From Catonella morbi ATCC 51271 (GTDB lineage Bacteria > Bacillota > Clostridia > Lachnospirales > Lachnospiraceae): a DNA stretch of 64,000 nucleotides. Below, piece by piece: positions 51,643-58,338 of this stretch. The translations under genes were made by a program, and so were the position numbers. The stretch covers positions 1 to 64,000 of the forward strand of contig NZ_KI535371.1 of NCBI RefSeq assembly GCF_000160035.2. The letters run 5' to 3'. The notes under the pieces were generated by a model. The model ran no database searches and had not been told where the DNA came from. It worked only from the letters and a program-made list of their open reading frames with translations. Position 1 is the first letter of the stretch, and every line of letters begins with the position of its first letter.

Positions 51643-52110
51643 ATGCTTACGCAGACAAGATTTTTTGGTGAAGTTGACATTGAAGAAGAGAAAATCCTTA
51701 CATTTGATAATGGTATTATGGGCTTTGAAGACATGAAACGCTGGACGATAATCTATGATATTGATAAAGGTTCTGACGGACCTATATCCTGGTTCCAGTC
51801 GCTTGACCTTGCGGAGCTTGCGCTTCCGGTTATCAGTCCTTATTCGGTGACAGCAAAATATGAACCTATAGTTGAAGATGAACTTTTAAAACCGCTTGGA
51901 GAATTTAAAGATGAAGAACTCGTTACACTTTTAACAATCACTATCCCAAGTGAGGATCCGAGCAAAACAACAGCTAACTTTAAAGCTCCGCTGCTTATCA
52001 ATCCTAATAACCGTAAGGGTATACAGATTATTGTTAATAATGAGGACTATCCGATAAAATTCAGTATTTATGATTCGGTACAGAAAATGAAGGCAGAACA
52101 GGGTAAATAA
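51643..52110 (+). CDS. fliW: Flagellar assembly factor FliW
   Basis: A 155-residue beta-barrel-like cytosolic protein. FliW binds CsrA and flagellin alternately, tying flagellin translation to its export. It has TRFFGEVDIEEEKILTFDNG, the IMGFEDMKRWTIIYD strand, and the C-terminal TANFKAPLLINPNNRKGIQI followed by IVNNEDYP, all family blocks. It lies 14 bases before csrA in the standard Firmicutes order. AAAGAGGTGG is the ribosome site. Confidence 0.95.
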   Translation: MLTQTRFFGEVDIEEEKILTFDNGIMGFEDMKRWTIIYDIDKGSDGPISWFQSLDLAELALPVISPYSVTAKYEPIVEDELLKPLGEFKDEELVTLLTITIPSEDPSKTTANFKAPLLINPNNRKGIQIIVNNEDYPIKFSIYDSVQKMKAEQGK

Positions 52111-52124
52111 GGGGGTGGATAAAA

Positions 52125-52349
52125 ATGTTAGCTTTGTCAAGAAAACCCGGTGAAAGTGTTGTTATAGGTAATGACATTGAAATTACCATACTTGAAGTAA
52201 AGGGTGAACAGGTCAAGGTAGGAATTAAGGCTCCGCAGAGCGTAGCCATATATAGGAAAGAACTGTTTGAACAGATACAGGAGTCTAACAGAGAGGCATC
52301 TAAGATTTCTGAAGATGTTATGAAAAATCTTAATAAAATTTTTGAATAG
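52125..52349 (+). CDS. csrA: Carbon storage regulator CsrA
   Basis: A 74-residue RNA-binding protein. CsrA binds GGA motifs in mRNA leaders; in Gram-positive bacteria its main target is the flagellin leader. The fold is MLALSRKPGESVVIGNDIEI then TILEVKGEQVKVGIKAP, with the Arg (about 44) in VAIYRKELFEQIQ needed for RNA contact kept. It lies after fliW. AGGGGGTGG precedes the ATG. Both flagellin genes in this window have candidate CsrA sites in their leaders. Confidence 0.96.
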   Translation: MLALSRKPGESVVIGNDIEITILEVKGEQVKVGIKAPQSVAIYRKELFEQIQESNREASKISEDVMKNLNKIFE

Positions 52350-52362
52350 AAAAATAAGGGGT

Positions 52363-52389
52363 TAAGTTTCTTAAATATATTGCCGATAA
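52363..52389 (+). promoter_or_regulatory. Sigma-28 promoter of flaG-fliD
   Basis: TAAG (52363-52366), 15 bases, GCCGATAA (52382-52389). It lies 83 bases before flaG, in the 123-base gap after csrA. Confidence 0.8.
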
Positions 52390-52472
52390 AAATTATAGAA
52401 AGCGTGATCTATGTTTAAAAATATTGTAAAAGACAATGGATTGTAAAATTTGGTTTACATGGAGGTGAACAA

Positions 52473-52883
52473 ATGAGTCTTAAAATGATGCCCAGTGTAA
52501 CGGTTCAGCCTGGCATCGATATCGACGGAAATGTAGTCTACCAAGGGGAGAGGCTGTTGGTGTCCCCTCTTGAGACAAGTTCGGCAGGTCGGGCAGTAGG
52601 TGGCCGGCTCACGCTGGGACAAGGCAAGAGAGAAGAAATATCGGATGCTGAAGCGGAGCGCCGTATTAAAAACGCGATTGATCAGGCAAATGAAAGAGTT
52701 AAACAGCAGAATGGTTACAGAAGGTTAGCTTTTTCATATAACAAGGAAACCAAGAAAATTTCTATCAAAGTCTATGATGAGATAACCAAAGAAATAATTA
52801 GAGAAATTCCGCCTGAAAAAGCCGATGTTATACTTGACAAAGTACATGATCTGGCGGGTATAGTGGTTGACGAGAAAAGGTAA
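52473..52883 (+). CDS. flaG: Flagellar protein FlaG
   Basis: A 136-residue FlaG-family protein (PF03646), which influences filament length; mechanism not settled. The conserved C-terminal half reads LAFSYNKETKKISIKVYDEI followed by IIREIPPEKADVILDKVHDL. Residues 1-55 are unusual, and the DNA for about codons 8-60 is visibly richer in G and C than the surrounding genes. GGAGGTG lies 5 bases upstream. It leads into fliD 12 bases on. Confidence 0.9.
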   Translation: MSLKMMPSVTVQPGIDIDGNVVYQGERLLVSPLETSSAGRAVGGRLTLGQGKREEISDAEAERRIKNAIDQANERVKQQNGYRRLAFSYNKETKKISIKVYDEITKEIIREIPPEKADVILDKVHDLAGIVVDEKR

Positions 52884-52895
52884 GGAGGGAGTACG

Positions 52896-54467
52896 ATGGG
52901 AGTAAGACTTACAGGATTAAATTCCGGTATGGATACAGAATCCATGATCAAGAAGATTATGGATGCTCAGAGAACTAAACTTAATAAGATCGAGGGTAAG
53001 AGGACCACACTTGATTGGAAGAAGGAAAAGTGGAAAGATCTTAATACCAAATTGTATTCACTTTATACCAGTAAAATTTCTTCACTTAGATTTTCAGGTG
53101 CTTATACAACCAAAAGGGTTACAAGTTCGGATGAAAATGTGGTTAAGGTTAAGGGCGATCCTTCTGCGGTTGACGGAGCGCACAAGATTCAGGTTAAACA
53201 GACTGCTAAGACACAGACTTTGACAGGTGCTAAGGTAACAGATGGCATAGATAAGAATTCGGTACTTACCGATATCGGTTTTGATTTGGGTGAAGAAATC
53301 ACCTTCAAGACAGGTGAATGGGCGAATAAAGAAATTACAGCCGATAATGAAGCGGAAGCTATGGCATCAGGTAAGGTGCATAAGTTTGAAATCAACGGAG
53401 ATACCACTGTTAACGAATTGTTGGATGCGGCTAAAAAAGCCGGAATCAATGCCAGCTTTGATGATAAGCAGAAAAGATTCTATTTCTCATCAAAAGAAAG
53501 TGGAACCGCCAATGCTTTTTCAATTTCTGAATCCCATAACGATGTGCCGATGACAAGCGGTTTGGAGAAACTCGGACTTGCAGGTTCTGCTAACTTTACA
53601 AAGATAGATGCCCAGGATGCTATATTCAGGGTAGATGGTACCGAATATACCAGCTCAAGCAATAATACCAGTGTTAACGGCCTTAACTTAACCCTTTCGG
53701 GTACTACCGCAGACTATGACCTCGGAGATGCAGGTAAGAGCGTTACAGTAAATACAAGTACAGATGTTGAAGCTGTATACAACAATTTTAAGAGCTTTAT
53801 TAAAGAGTACAATTCTATATTAAAAGAAATGAATGAACTTTATTATGCAGGTTCTTCCAGAGGCTATGATCCTCTTACTGCTGACCAGAAGAAAGATATG
53901 TCTGAGAAGGACATTGAAAATTGGGAGAAGAAAATTAAGGATTCAGTGCTTAGAAGAGATTCAAAACTGGGAACAGTACTCAATGCAATGAAGTCTGCTA
54001 TGCAGAGCTCGGTTACGGTAGGCGCTGATTCTGAGAATAAAGGCGGAACAAAATACAGTCTTGCAAGCTTTGGAGTAATGACTTCTACTGATTATAAAGA
54101 AAAAGGCCTCCTCCATATGTTCGGAGATTCTGAGGACGGAGTATATGCGTCTAAGGAGGATAAGTTAAAGAAAGCTCTTACAGAGAACCCTTCTGAGACG
54201 GCAGAGGCTCTTCAGGGAATAATGAATAATCTCTATTCAAAGATGACAGATGCAATGAAGGGTACAAGCCTTTCATCCGCTATGACATTCTACAACGACA
54301 AAGAGATAACTCAGATGTCTAATACTTATAAAAAAGAATATAATACTTTGGAAGCTAAGCTTAACAAGATGGAAGACAAGTATTACAAACAGTTTGCCGC
54401 TATGGAGAAGGCTATGGCCAAACTTAACAGTCAGAATAGCAGACTTTCAAGTATGCTTGGAAATTAA
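52896..54467 (+). CDS. fliD: Flagellar filament cap protein FliD
   Basis: A 523-residue hook-associated protein 2. FliD caps the filament and guides flagellin folding. The N-terminal LTGLNSGMDTESMIKKIMDA and TLDWKKEKWKDLNTKLYSLY and the C-terminal ITQMSNTYKKEYNTLEAKLN then MEDKYYKQFAAMEKAMAKLN blocks are typical. The middle (about 90-300) is variable. It is exported with the help of FliT. AAGGAGGGAG precedes the ATG. Confidence 0.94.
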   Translation: MGVRLTGLNSGMDTESMIKKIMDAQRTKLNKIEGKRTTLDWKKEKWKDLNTKLYSLYTSKISSLRFSGAYTTKRVTSSDENVVKVKGDPSAVDGAHKIQVKQTAKTQTLTGAKVTDGIDKNSVLTDIGFDLGEEITFKTGEWANKEITADNEAEAMASGKVHKFEINGDTTVNELLDAAKKAGINASFDDKQKRFYFSSKESGTANAFSISESHNDVPMTSGLEKLGLAGSANFTKIDAQDAIFRVDGTEYTSSSNNTSVNGLNLTLSGTTADYDLGDAGKSVTVNTSTDVEAVYNNFKSFIKEYNSILKEMNELYYAGSSRGYDPLTADQKKDMSEKDIENWEKKIKDSVLRRDSKLGTVLNAMKSAMQSSVTVGADSENKGGTKYSLASFGVMTSTDYKEKGLLHMFGDSEDGVYASKEDKLKKALTENPSETAEALQGIMNNLYSKMTDAMKGTSLSSAMTFYNDKEITQMSNTYKKEYNTLEAKLNKMEDKYYKQFAAMEKAMAKLNSQNSRLSSMLGN

Positions 54468-54483
54468 AATCAAAAAATACAAA

Positions 54484-54515
54484 GGAACATCACTAAACGT
54501 GGTGTTTCTTTTTTT
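54484..54515 (+). terminator. Terminator after fliD
   Basis: GGAACATCAC pairs with GTGGTGTTTC (54499-54508) then T7. One or two G-U pairs. Confidence 0.8.
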
Positions 54516-54548
54516 GTTGTATTTTTCAAAAAAAATCTTACATAATAC

Positions 54549-54575
54549 TAAAGTAAAATTTACTTTATCCGATAT
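54549..54575 (+). promoter_or_regulatory. Sigma-28 promoter of fliS
   Basis: TAAA (54549-54552), 15 bases, TCCGATAT (54568-54575). It follows the fliD terminator. Confidence 0.85.
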
Positions 54576-54647
54576 ATACTTTGTAGGCAAAGTAATCCCG
54601 GCAAAAGATAAAAAGGGATTTGAAAGACATAAATCGGAGGAATGAGT

Positions 54648-55019
54648 ATGACAAATGCAGCAAGTCTTTATCAGGGGGCAGCAATAAATACAGCATCACC
54701 TGCTGAACTTACCCTTATGCTTTATAACGGAGCTATCAAGTTCTGTAATTTAGCGTTAATAGGTATGGAAGAAGAAGATATAATGAAAGCTCATAATAAT
54801 CTTATGAAGGCTCAAAGGATAATCAGAGAACTCCAGGCTACTCTTAATTTCAAGTATGAGGTATCCAAAGACTTTGACCTCATATATACCAGAATACTTA
54901 ACAGTTTACTTGCGGCTAATATTAAGAAGGATACAGACAAACTTAATGAAGCTCTTGAGGATATAAGAGGTATAAGAGATGTCTGGACACAAGTAATGAA
55001 GGTGGCTAAGATAGCGTGA
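54648..55019 (+). CDS. fliS: Flagellin export chaperone FliS
   Basis: A 123-residue four-helix protein. FliS binds the flagellin C-terminus and keeps it unfolded for export. It has NAASLYQGAAINTASPAELT, LMLYNGAIKFCNLALIGMEE, and KAQRIIRELQATLNFKYEVS. ATG 54648 is chosen over 54642: CGGAGG at 54635-54640 lies 7 bases before it. The stop overlaps the next start (TGATG). Confidence 0.95.
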   Translation: MTNAASLYQGAAINTASPAELTLMLYNGAIKFCNLALIGMEEEDIMKAHNNLMKAQRIIRELQATLNFKYEVSKDFDLIYTRILNSLLAANIKKDTDKLNEALEDIRGIRDVWTQVMKVAKIA

Positions 55020-55552
55020 TGAATACAGAAATTTTTAATTATCTGGAACTTATGAAGGATTCGCTGGTTAAAAAAGAGAAAATTCTGGTAAATATTCTTG
55101 AACTCACAAAGGAGCAGGAAAAACTTCTTAATTCAGATAGCTTTGAGGATAAGGATTTTGACAAAATAATAACAGAAAAAAGCATTCTGATTGAAAAAAT
55201 TAACAATTTAGATGAAGGATTTGAACTTATATATAAAAGGATTGAAGATAAGATTAAAGCCGAGCCTTTACTTTATAAGGAGAGTATAGAGAAGCTTCAA
55301 GAAATTATAAGAACTCTTGTTGATAAAGGGGTTGAGGTGGAAACTCTCGAGAGAAGAAATCAGATTAAGTTCGATATAAATGTTTCCAAAAGCAAGGATA
55401 GAATTAGAAGTTATAATCTTAACAGCAATGCTGTTACAAAGTATTATAGCAATATGAGCGGAAATATAGGTGAAGGCACATATTTTGTAGACAAAAAAAA
55501 TATTAAAAAAAGTACTAAAGTTTTTTATCAGATCAGACGATATATAATTTGA
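55019..55552 (+). CDS. FliT/FlgN-like flagellar chaperone, C-terminus overlapping a promoter
   Basis: A 177-residue helical protein starting at the ATG that overlaps the fliS stop. It has long coiled-coil segments (LVKKEKILVNILELTKEQEK, IITEKSILIEKINNLDEGFE, LYKESIEKLQEIIRTLVDKG) and YYSNMSGNIGEGTYFVDKK near the end, the usual terminus of this family. The last 12 or so residues (TKVFYQIRRYII) are encoded by DNA that is also the sigma-28 promoter of the next flagellin gene and are not expected in the family. It probably serves as a chaperone for FliD or flagellin. Confidence 0.8.
   Translation: MNTEIFNYLELMKDSLVKKEKILVNILELTKEQEKLLNSDSFEDKDFDKIITEKSILIEKINNLDEGFELIYKRIEDKIKAEPLLYKESIEKLQEIIRTLVDKGVEVETLERRNQIKFDINVSKSKDRIRSYNLNSNAVTKYYSNMSGNIGEGTYFVDKKNIKKSTKVFYQIRRYII
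55516..55543 (+). promoter_or_regulatory. Sigma-28 promoter of flagellin gene 1 (inside the FliT-like gene)
   Basis: TAAA (55516-55519), 17 bases, ACGATAT (55537-55543), then ATAATTTG. Same layout as the promoter of flagellin 2 at 56745-56772 (TAAAGTTTTT start, CGATATATAAT end). Confidence 0.75.
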
Positions 55553-55631
55553 AAGTAAAACTTAAAGTTAATCTAACGGAGTGTACGGCCTTAGAAAGAC
55601 CGAGAGTTTTCAAAAAATATAAAAAAAATAT

Positions 55632-55668
55632 ATTCAGCAAGGAAGCTGAATCCAAATTCAAGGAGGAA
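55632..55668 (+). promoter_or_regulatory. CsrA-type leader hairpin and SD of flagellin 1
   Basis: ATTCAGC-AAGGAA-GCTGAAT (55632-55651) places a GGA in the loop, with CAAGGAAG matching the CsrA core CANGGANG. The SD is TTCAAGGAGGAA (55657-55668), which again contains CAAGGAGG. Confidence 0.7.
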
Positions 55669-55675
55669 AATTATT

Positions 55676-56488
55676 ATGGTAGTACAGCACAATCTTACAG
55701 CAATGAACTCAAACAGACAGTTAGGAATCACAAGCGCATTACAGGCAAAGTCATCAGAGAAGCTTTCATCAGGATATAAGATCAACAGAGCAGCAGATGA
55801 TGCAGCAGGTCTTACAATCTCAGAGAAGATGAGAAGCCAGGTAAGAGGTCTTAATAGGGCATCAGACAACGCACAGGATGGTATATCACTTATCCAGGTA
55901 GCAGAAGGTGCACTTAACGAGACTCACTCAATCCTTCAGAGAATGAATGAGCTTGCAGTACAGGCAGCTAATGATACTAATACACAGTCAGACAGAGGAG
56001 CAATCCAGCAGGAAATCAATCAGCTTACATCTGAGATTGACCGTATCAAAGATACAACACAGTTCAATACTCAGAACCTTCTTAACGGAGATTTTGCAGA
56101 TAGAAAACTTCATGTTGGTGCACTTAAGGATCAGGTAATTGAAATCAGCATCAAGAATATGGATGCAGATTCAATCGGAGTATCAGGTCTTGACGTTACT
56201 GAGCAGAGCTCAGCAGAAGATGCTATTGAGAAGGTTCAGCAGGGTATAAGCTCAGTATCTCAGCAGAGATCAGAGCTTGGTGCTATCCAGAATCGTCTTG
56301 AGCACACAGTAGCTAACCTTAACAACGTATCTGAGAATACACAGGCAGCTGAGTCACGTATTCGTGATACAGATGTTCCTACAGAGATGGTTAGCTTCAG
56401 CAAGAACAACATTCTTGCACAGGCTGGACAGGCAATGCTTGCACAGGCTAATCAGTCAACTCAGGGTGTTCTTTCATTACTTAGATAA
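55676..56488 (+). CDS. hag: Flagellin, copy 1
   Basis: A 270-residue filament protein with only the D0 and D1 domains (no outer D2/D3): MVVQHNLTAMNSNRQLGITS, LSSGYKINRAADDAAGLTIS, and the C-terminal LAQAGQAMLAQANQSTQGVL. The conserved N- and C-terminal coiled coils mean that the filament core is standard and plain. The same protein is encoded at 56888-57700. Its leader has a CsrA-type hairpin, and fliW and csrA are encoded upstream. AAGGAGGA precedes the ATG. Confidence 0.97.
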   Translation: MVVQHNLTAMNSNRQLGITSALQAKSSEKLSSGYKINRAADDAAGLTISEKMRSQVRGLNRASDNAQDGISLIQVAEGALNETHSILQRMNELAVQAANDTNTQSDRGAIQQEINQLTSEIDRIKDTTQFNTQNLLNGDFADRKLHVGALKDQVIEISIKNMDADSIGVSGLDVTEQSSAEDAIEKVQQGISSVSQQRSELGAIQNRLEHTVANLNNVSENTQAAESRIRDTDVPTEMVSFSKNNILAQAGQAMLAQANQSTQGVLSLLR

Positions 56489-56510
56489 TATCATATTACA
56501 CATAATAATG

Positions 56511-56536
56511 GAGGCCGCTAAAATAGCGGTCTCTTT
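56511..56536 (+). terminator. Terminator of flagellin 1
   Basis: GAGGCCGCTA pairs with TAGCGGTCTC around AAA (one G-U), then TTTTATA. Confidence 0.85.
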
Positions 56537-56636
56537 TATACTTTATAAGGAAATTTACATCTGTAAAAATCCTTGCAAAAATATTCGTAATCCGCTCTTT
56601 TTTTGCAAAAAATAGCTACTTACTCATATTTTTTGC

Positions 56637-56699
56637 GTGTCAAAAGATAATAAATTCTTTTGCAAGCAAGCTTGCACAGAATTTTTATACTTTTGACAC
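56637..56699. repeat. Long imperfect inverted repeat between the flagellin genes
   Basis: GTGTCAAAAG (56637-56646) and CTTTTGACAC (56690-56699) form the outer arms; AATTCT/AGAATT and GCAAGC/GCTTGC pair inside, giving about 30 pairs with few bulges over 63 bases. No T run follows and no repeat of it was seen elsewhere in the window. It might be a small mobile element relic or an RNA processing structure. Confidence 0.5.
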
Positions 56700-56744
56700 T
56701 TGTATCATTAAAATAAATTTTTTATAAAAAATTAAAATTATCTA

Positions 56745-56772
56745 TAAAGTTTTTCGCAGACAGAACCGATAT
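56745..56772 (+). promoter_or_regulatory. Sigma-28 promoter of flagellin gene 2
   Basis: TAAA (56745-56748), 17 bases, CCGATAT (56766-56772), then ATAATATG. Confidence 0.8.
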
Positions 56773-56845
56773 ATAATATGTGAGGAAGAAAACAAAGTGC
56801 TTACGGCCGAAGCATAAATCACCTCACTAATAATAACAAAAATAA

Positions 56846-56880
56846 CGGCAAGGAAGCCGATTTTCAAATTCAAGGAGGAA
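56846..56880 (+). promoter_or_regulatory. CsrA-type leader hairpin and SD of flagellin 2
   Basis: CGGC-AAGGAA-GCCG (56846-56859) has the same loop as flagellin 1 but a different stem (CAGC/GCTG there), so pairing is kept by compensatory changes. CAAGGAGGAA at 56871-56880 is the SD. Confidence 0.7.
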
Positions 56881-56887
56881 AATTATT

Positions 56888-57700
56888 ATGGTAGTACAGC
56901 ACAATCTTACAGCAATGAACTCAAACAGACAGTTAGGAATCACAAGCGCATTACAGGCAAAGTCATCAGAGAAGCTTTCATCAGGATATAAGATCAACAG
57001 AGCAGCAGATGATGCAGCAGGTCTTACAATATCCGAGAAGATGAGAAGCCAGGTAAGAGGTCTTAATAGGGCATCAGACAACGCACAGGATGGTATATCA
57101 CTTATCCAGGTAGCAGAAGGTGCACTTAACGAGACTCACTCAATCCTTCAGAGAATGAATGAGCTTGCAGTACAGGCAGCTAACGATACTAATACACAGT
57201 CAGACAGAGGAGCAATCCAGCAGGAAATCAATCAGCTTACATCTGAGATTGACCGTATCAAGGATACAACACAGTTCAATACTCAGAACCTTCTTAACGG
57301 AGATTTTGCAGATAGAAAACTTCATGTTGGTGCACTTAAGGATCAGGTAATTGAAATCAGCATCAAAAATATGGATGCAGATTCAATCGGAGTATCAGGT
57401 CTTGACGTTACTGAGCAGAGCTCAGCAGAAGATGCTATTGAGAAGGTTCAGCAGGGTATAAGCTCAGTATCTCAGCAGAGATCAGAGCTTGGTGCTATCC
57501 AGAACCGTCTTGAGCATACAGTAGCTAACCTTAACAACGTATCTGAGAATACACAGGCAGCTGAGTCACGTATCCGTGATACAGATGTTCCTACAGAGAT
57601 GGTTAGCTTCAGCAAGAACAACATTCTTGCACAGGCCGGCCAGGCAATGCTTGCACAGGCTAATCAGTCAACTCAGGGTGTTCTTTCATTGCTTAGATAA
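56888..57700 (+). CDS. hag: Flagellin, copy 2 (identical protein)
   Basis: A 270-residue flagellin identical residue for residue to copy 1. By eye the two genes differ at about 11 of 813 bases, all silent, for example ATA TCC versus ATC TCA in the GLTISEK codons. The promoter and leader differ more than the coding region. This points to recent duplication or gene conversion with selection to keep the protein. It has its own terminator. AAGGAGGA precedes the ATG. Confidence 0.97.
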   Translation: MVVQHNLTAMNSNRQLGITSALQAKSSEKLSSGYKINRAADDAAGLTISEKMRSQVRGLNRASDNAQDGISLIQVAEGALNETHSILQRMNELAVQAANDTNTQSDRGAIQQEINQLTSEIDRIKDTTQFNTQNLLNGDFADRKLHVGALKDQVIEISIKNMDADSIGVSGLDVTEQSSAEDAIEKVQQGISSVSQQRSELGAIQNRLEHTVANLNNVSENTQAAESRIRDTDVPTEMVSFSKNNILAQAGQAMLAQANQSTQGVLSLLR

Positions 57701-57722
57701 TTTTATAGTACACATGATAAAG

Positions 57723-57753
57723 AAGGTCGTCAGAAATGGCGGCCTTTTTTCTT
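57723..57753 (+). terminator. Terminator of flagellin 2
   Basis: AAGGTCGTC pairs with GGCGGCCTT (two G-U), then TTTTCTTT. Confidence 0.85.
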
Positions 57754-57995
57754 TGCCCATTAATGTATGAAGATACATACTCTCAGATAAATCATTAAGC
57801 CAAAATAAAATCATATATGGGAAAATGTTGGAACTGACAGACTTTTTGATATTTTAAGTAAAAGATTAGGGTATAATTTATTGAAAGTATAAGTCCGGTG
57901 TGCTAGAATGATTTTCGGAGAGTATCTGTGGCAGAATGGAAAAACTCCCTAAGTATAAGCCGAGTAATCGGGAAAATATGAAGGGAGGGATGTGT
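57754..57995 (+). promoter_or_regulatory. Leader of the small hydrophobic ORF, SD possibly sequestered
   Basis: A TATAAT-like box (GGGTATAATTT, about 57870-57880) lies about 120 bases upstream. In the leader CTCCCT (57945-57950) is the exact complement of AGGGAG (57982-57987), which is the SD of the small ORF. A long leader that hides its SD is typical of type I toxin mRNAs. Confidence 0.5.
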
Positions 57996-58103
57996 ATGAC
58001 AGATTATGAAATCATTATGATTTTTCTGGGGATATTAGCATTGCTGATGTCCTTTGGAGCTCTGATTATAAACATTCTTACTTATCTTAAAAAGAGAAAG
58101 TAA
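57996..58103 (+). CDS. Small hydrophobic protein, holin-like type I toxin candidate
   Basis: A 35-residue protein, too short for routine gene calling: acidic N-terminus (MTDYE), a single hydrophobic helix (about 6-29) and a basic end (LKKRK). This composition matches the putative holin-like toxin family (PF16935) and BsrG/TxpA-type membrane toxins. AGGGAGGG lies 8 bases before the ATG. A good promoter on the opposite strand downstream could make an antisense RNA over its 3' end. It could also be a small unrelated membrane protein. Confidence 0.65.
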   Translation: MTDYEIIMIFLGILALLMSFGALIINILTYLKKRK

Positions 58104-58198
58104 TCTTTTCTATCTTGTCCGACATACAAGATAGGTGTGTCCTTATGGACATCAGCACCAAGTCTTAGGGAGTATACATTTAACATGGATACTCTCTT

Positions 58199-58234
58199 CT
58201 CCATAAATATAGCATATTACAAAATTAATTGCAA
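58199..58234 (-). promoter_or_regulatory. Minus-strand promoter, candidate antitoxin RNA start
   Basis: On the minus strand TTGCAA (58234-58229), 17 bases, TATATT (58211-58206). Transcription would start near 58199 and run toward the small ORF. Stem-loops GAGTAT/ATACTC, GTGTCC/GGACAT-like and CTATCTTGT/ACAAGATAG (58110-58134) lie on the way. The RNA itself is inferred. Confidence 0.5.
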
Positions 58235-58338
58235 GACAGATTAGTTGTCCGGCTGGCGGTGAAAAGCCACGTAATATGCCGGTAATAAATGCTAAATTGA
58301 AATACACCCTGATTTATAAGGGATTGAAAGGAGATAAA

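Noticed and set aside
52490-52660. GC-rich patch in flaG as a horizontally acquired insert
   Set aside because: The frame and family motifs are unbroken; composition alone is not enough.
55549-55779. 76-codon open frame before flagellin 1
   Set aside because: Overlaps the flagellin leader and start in another frame; composition unlike a protein.
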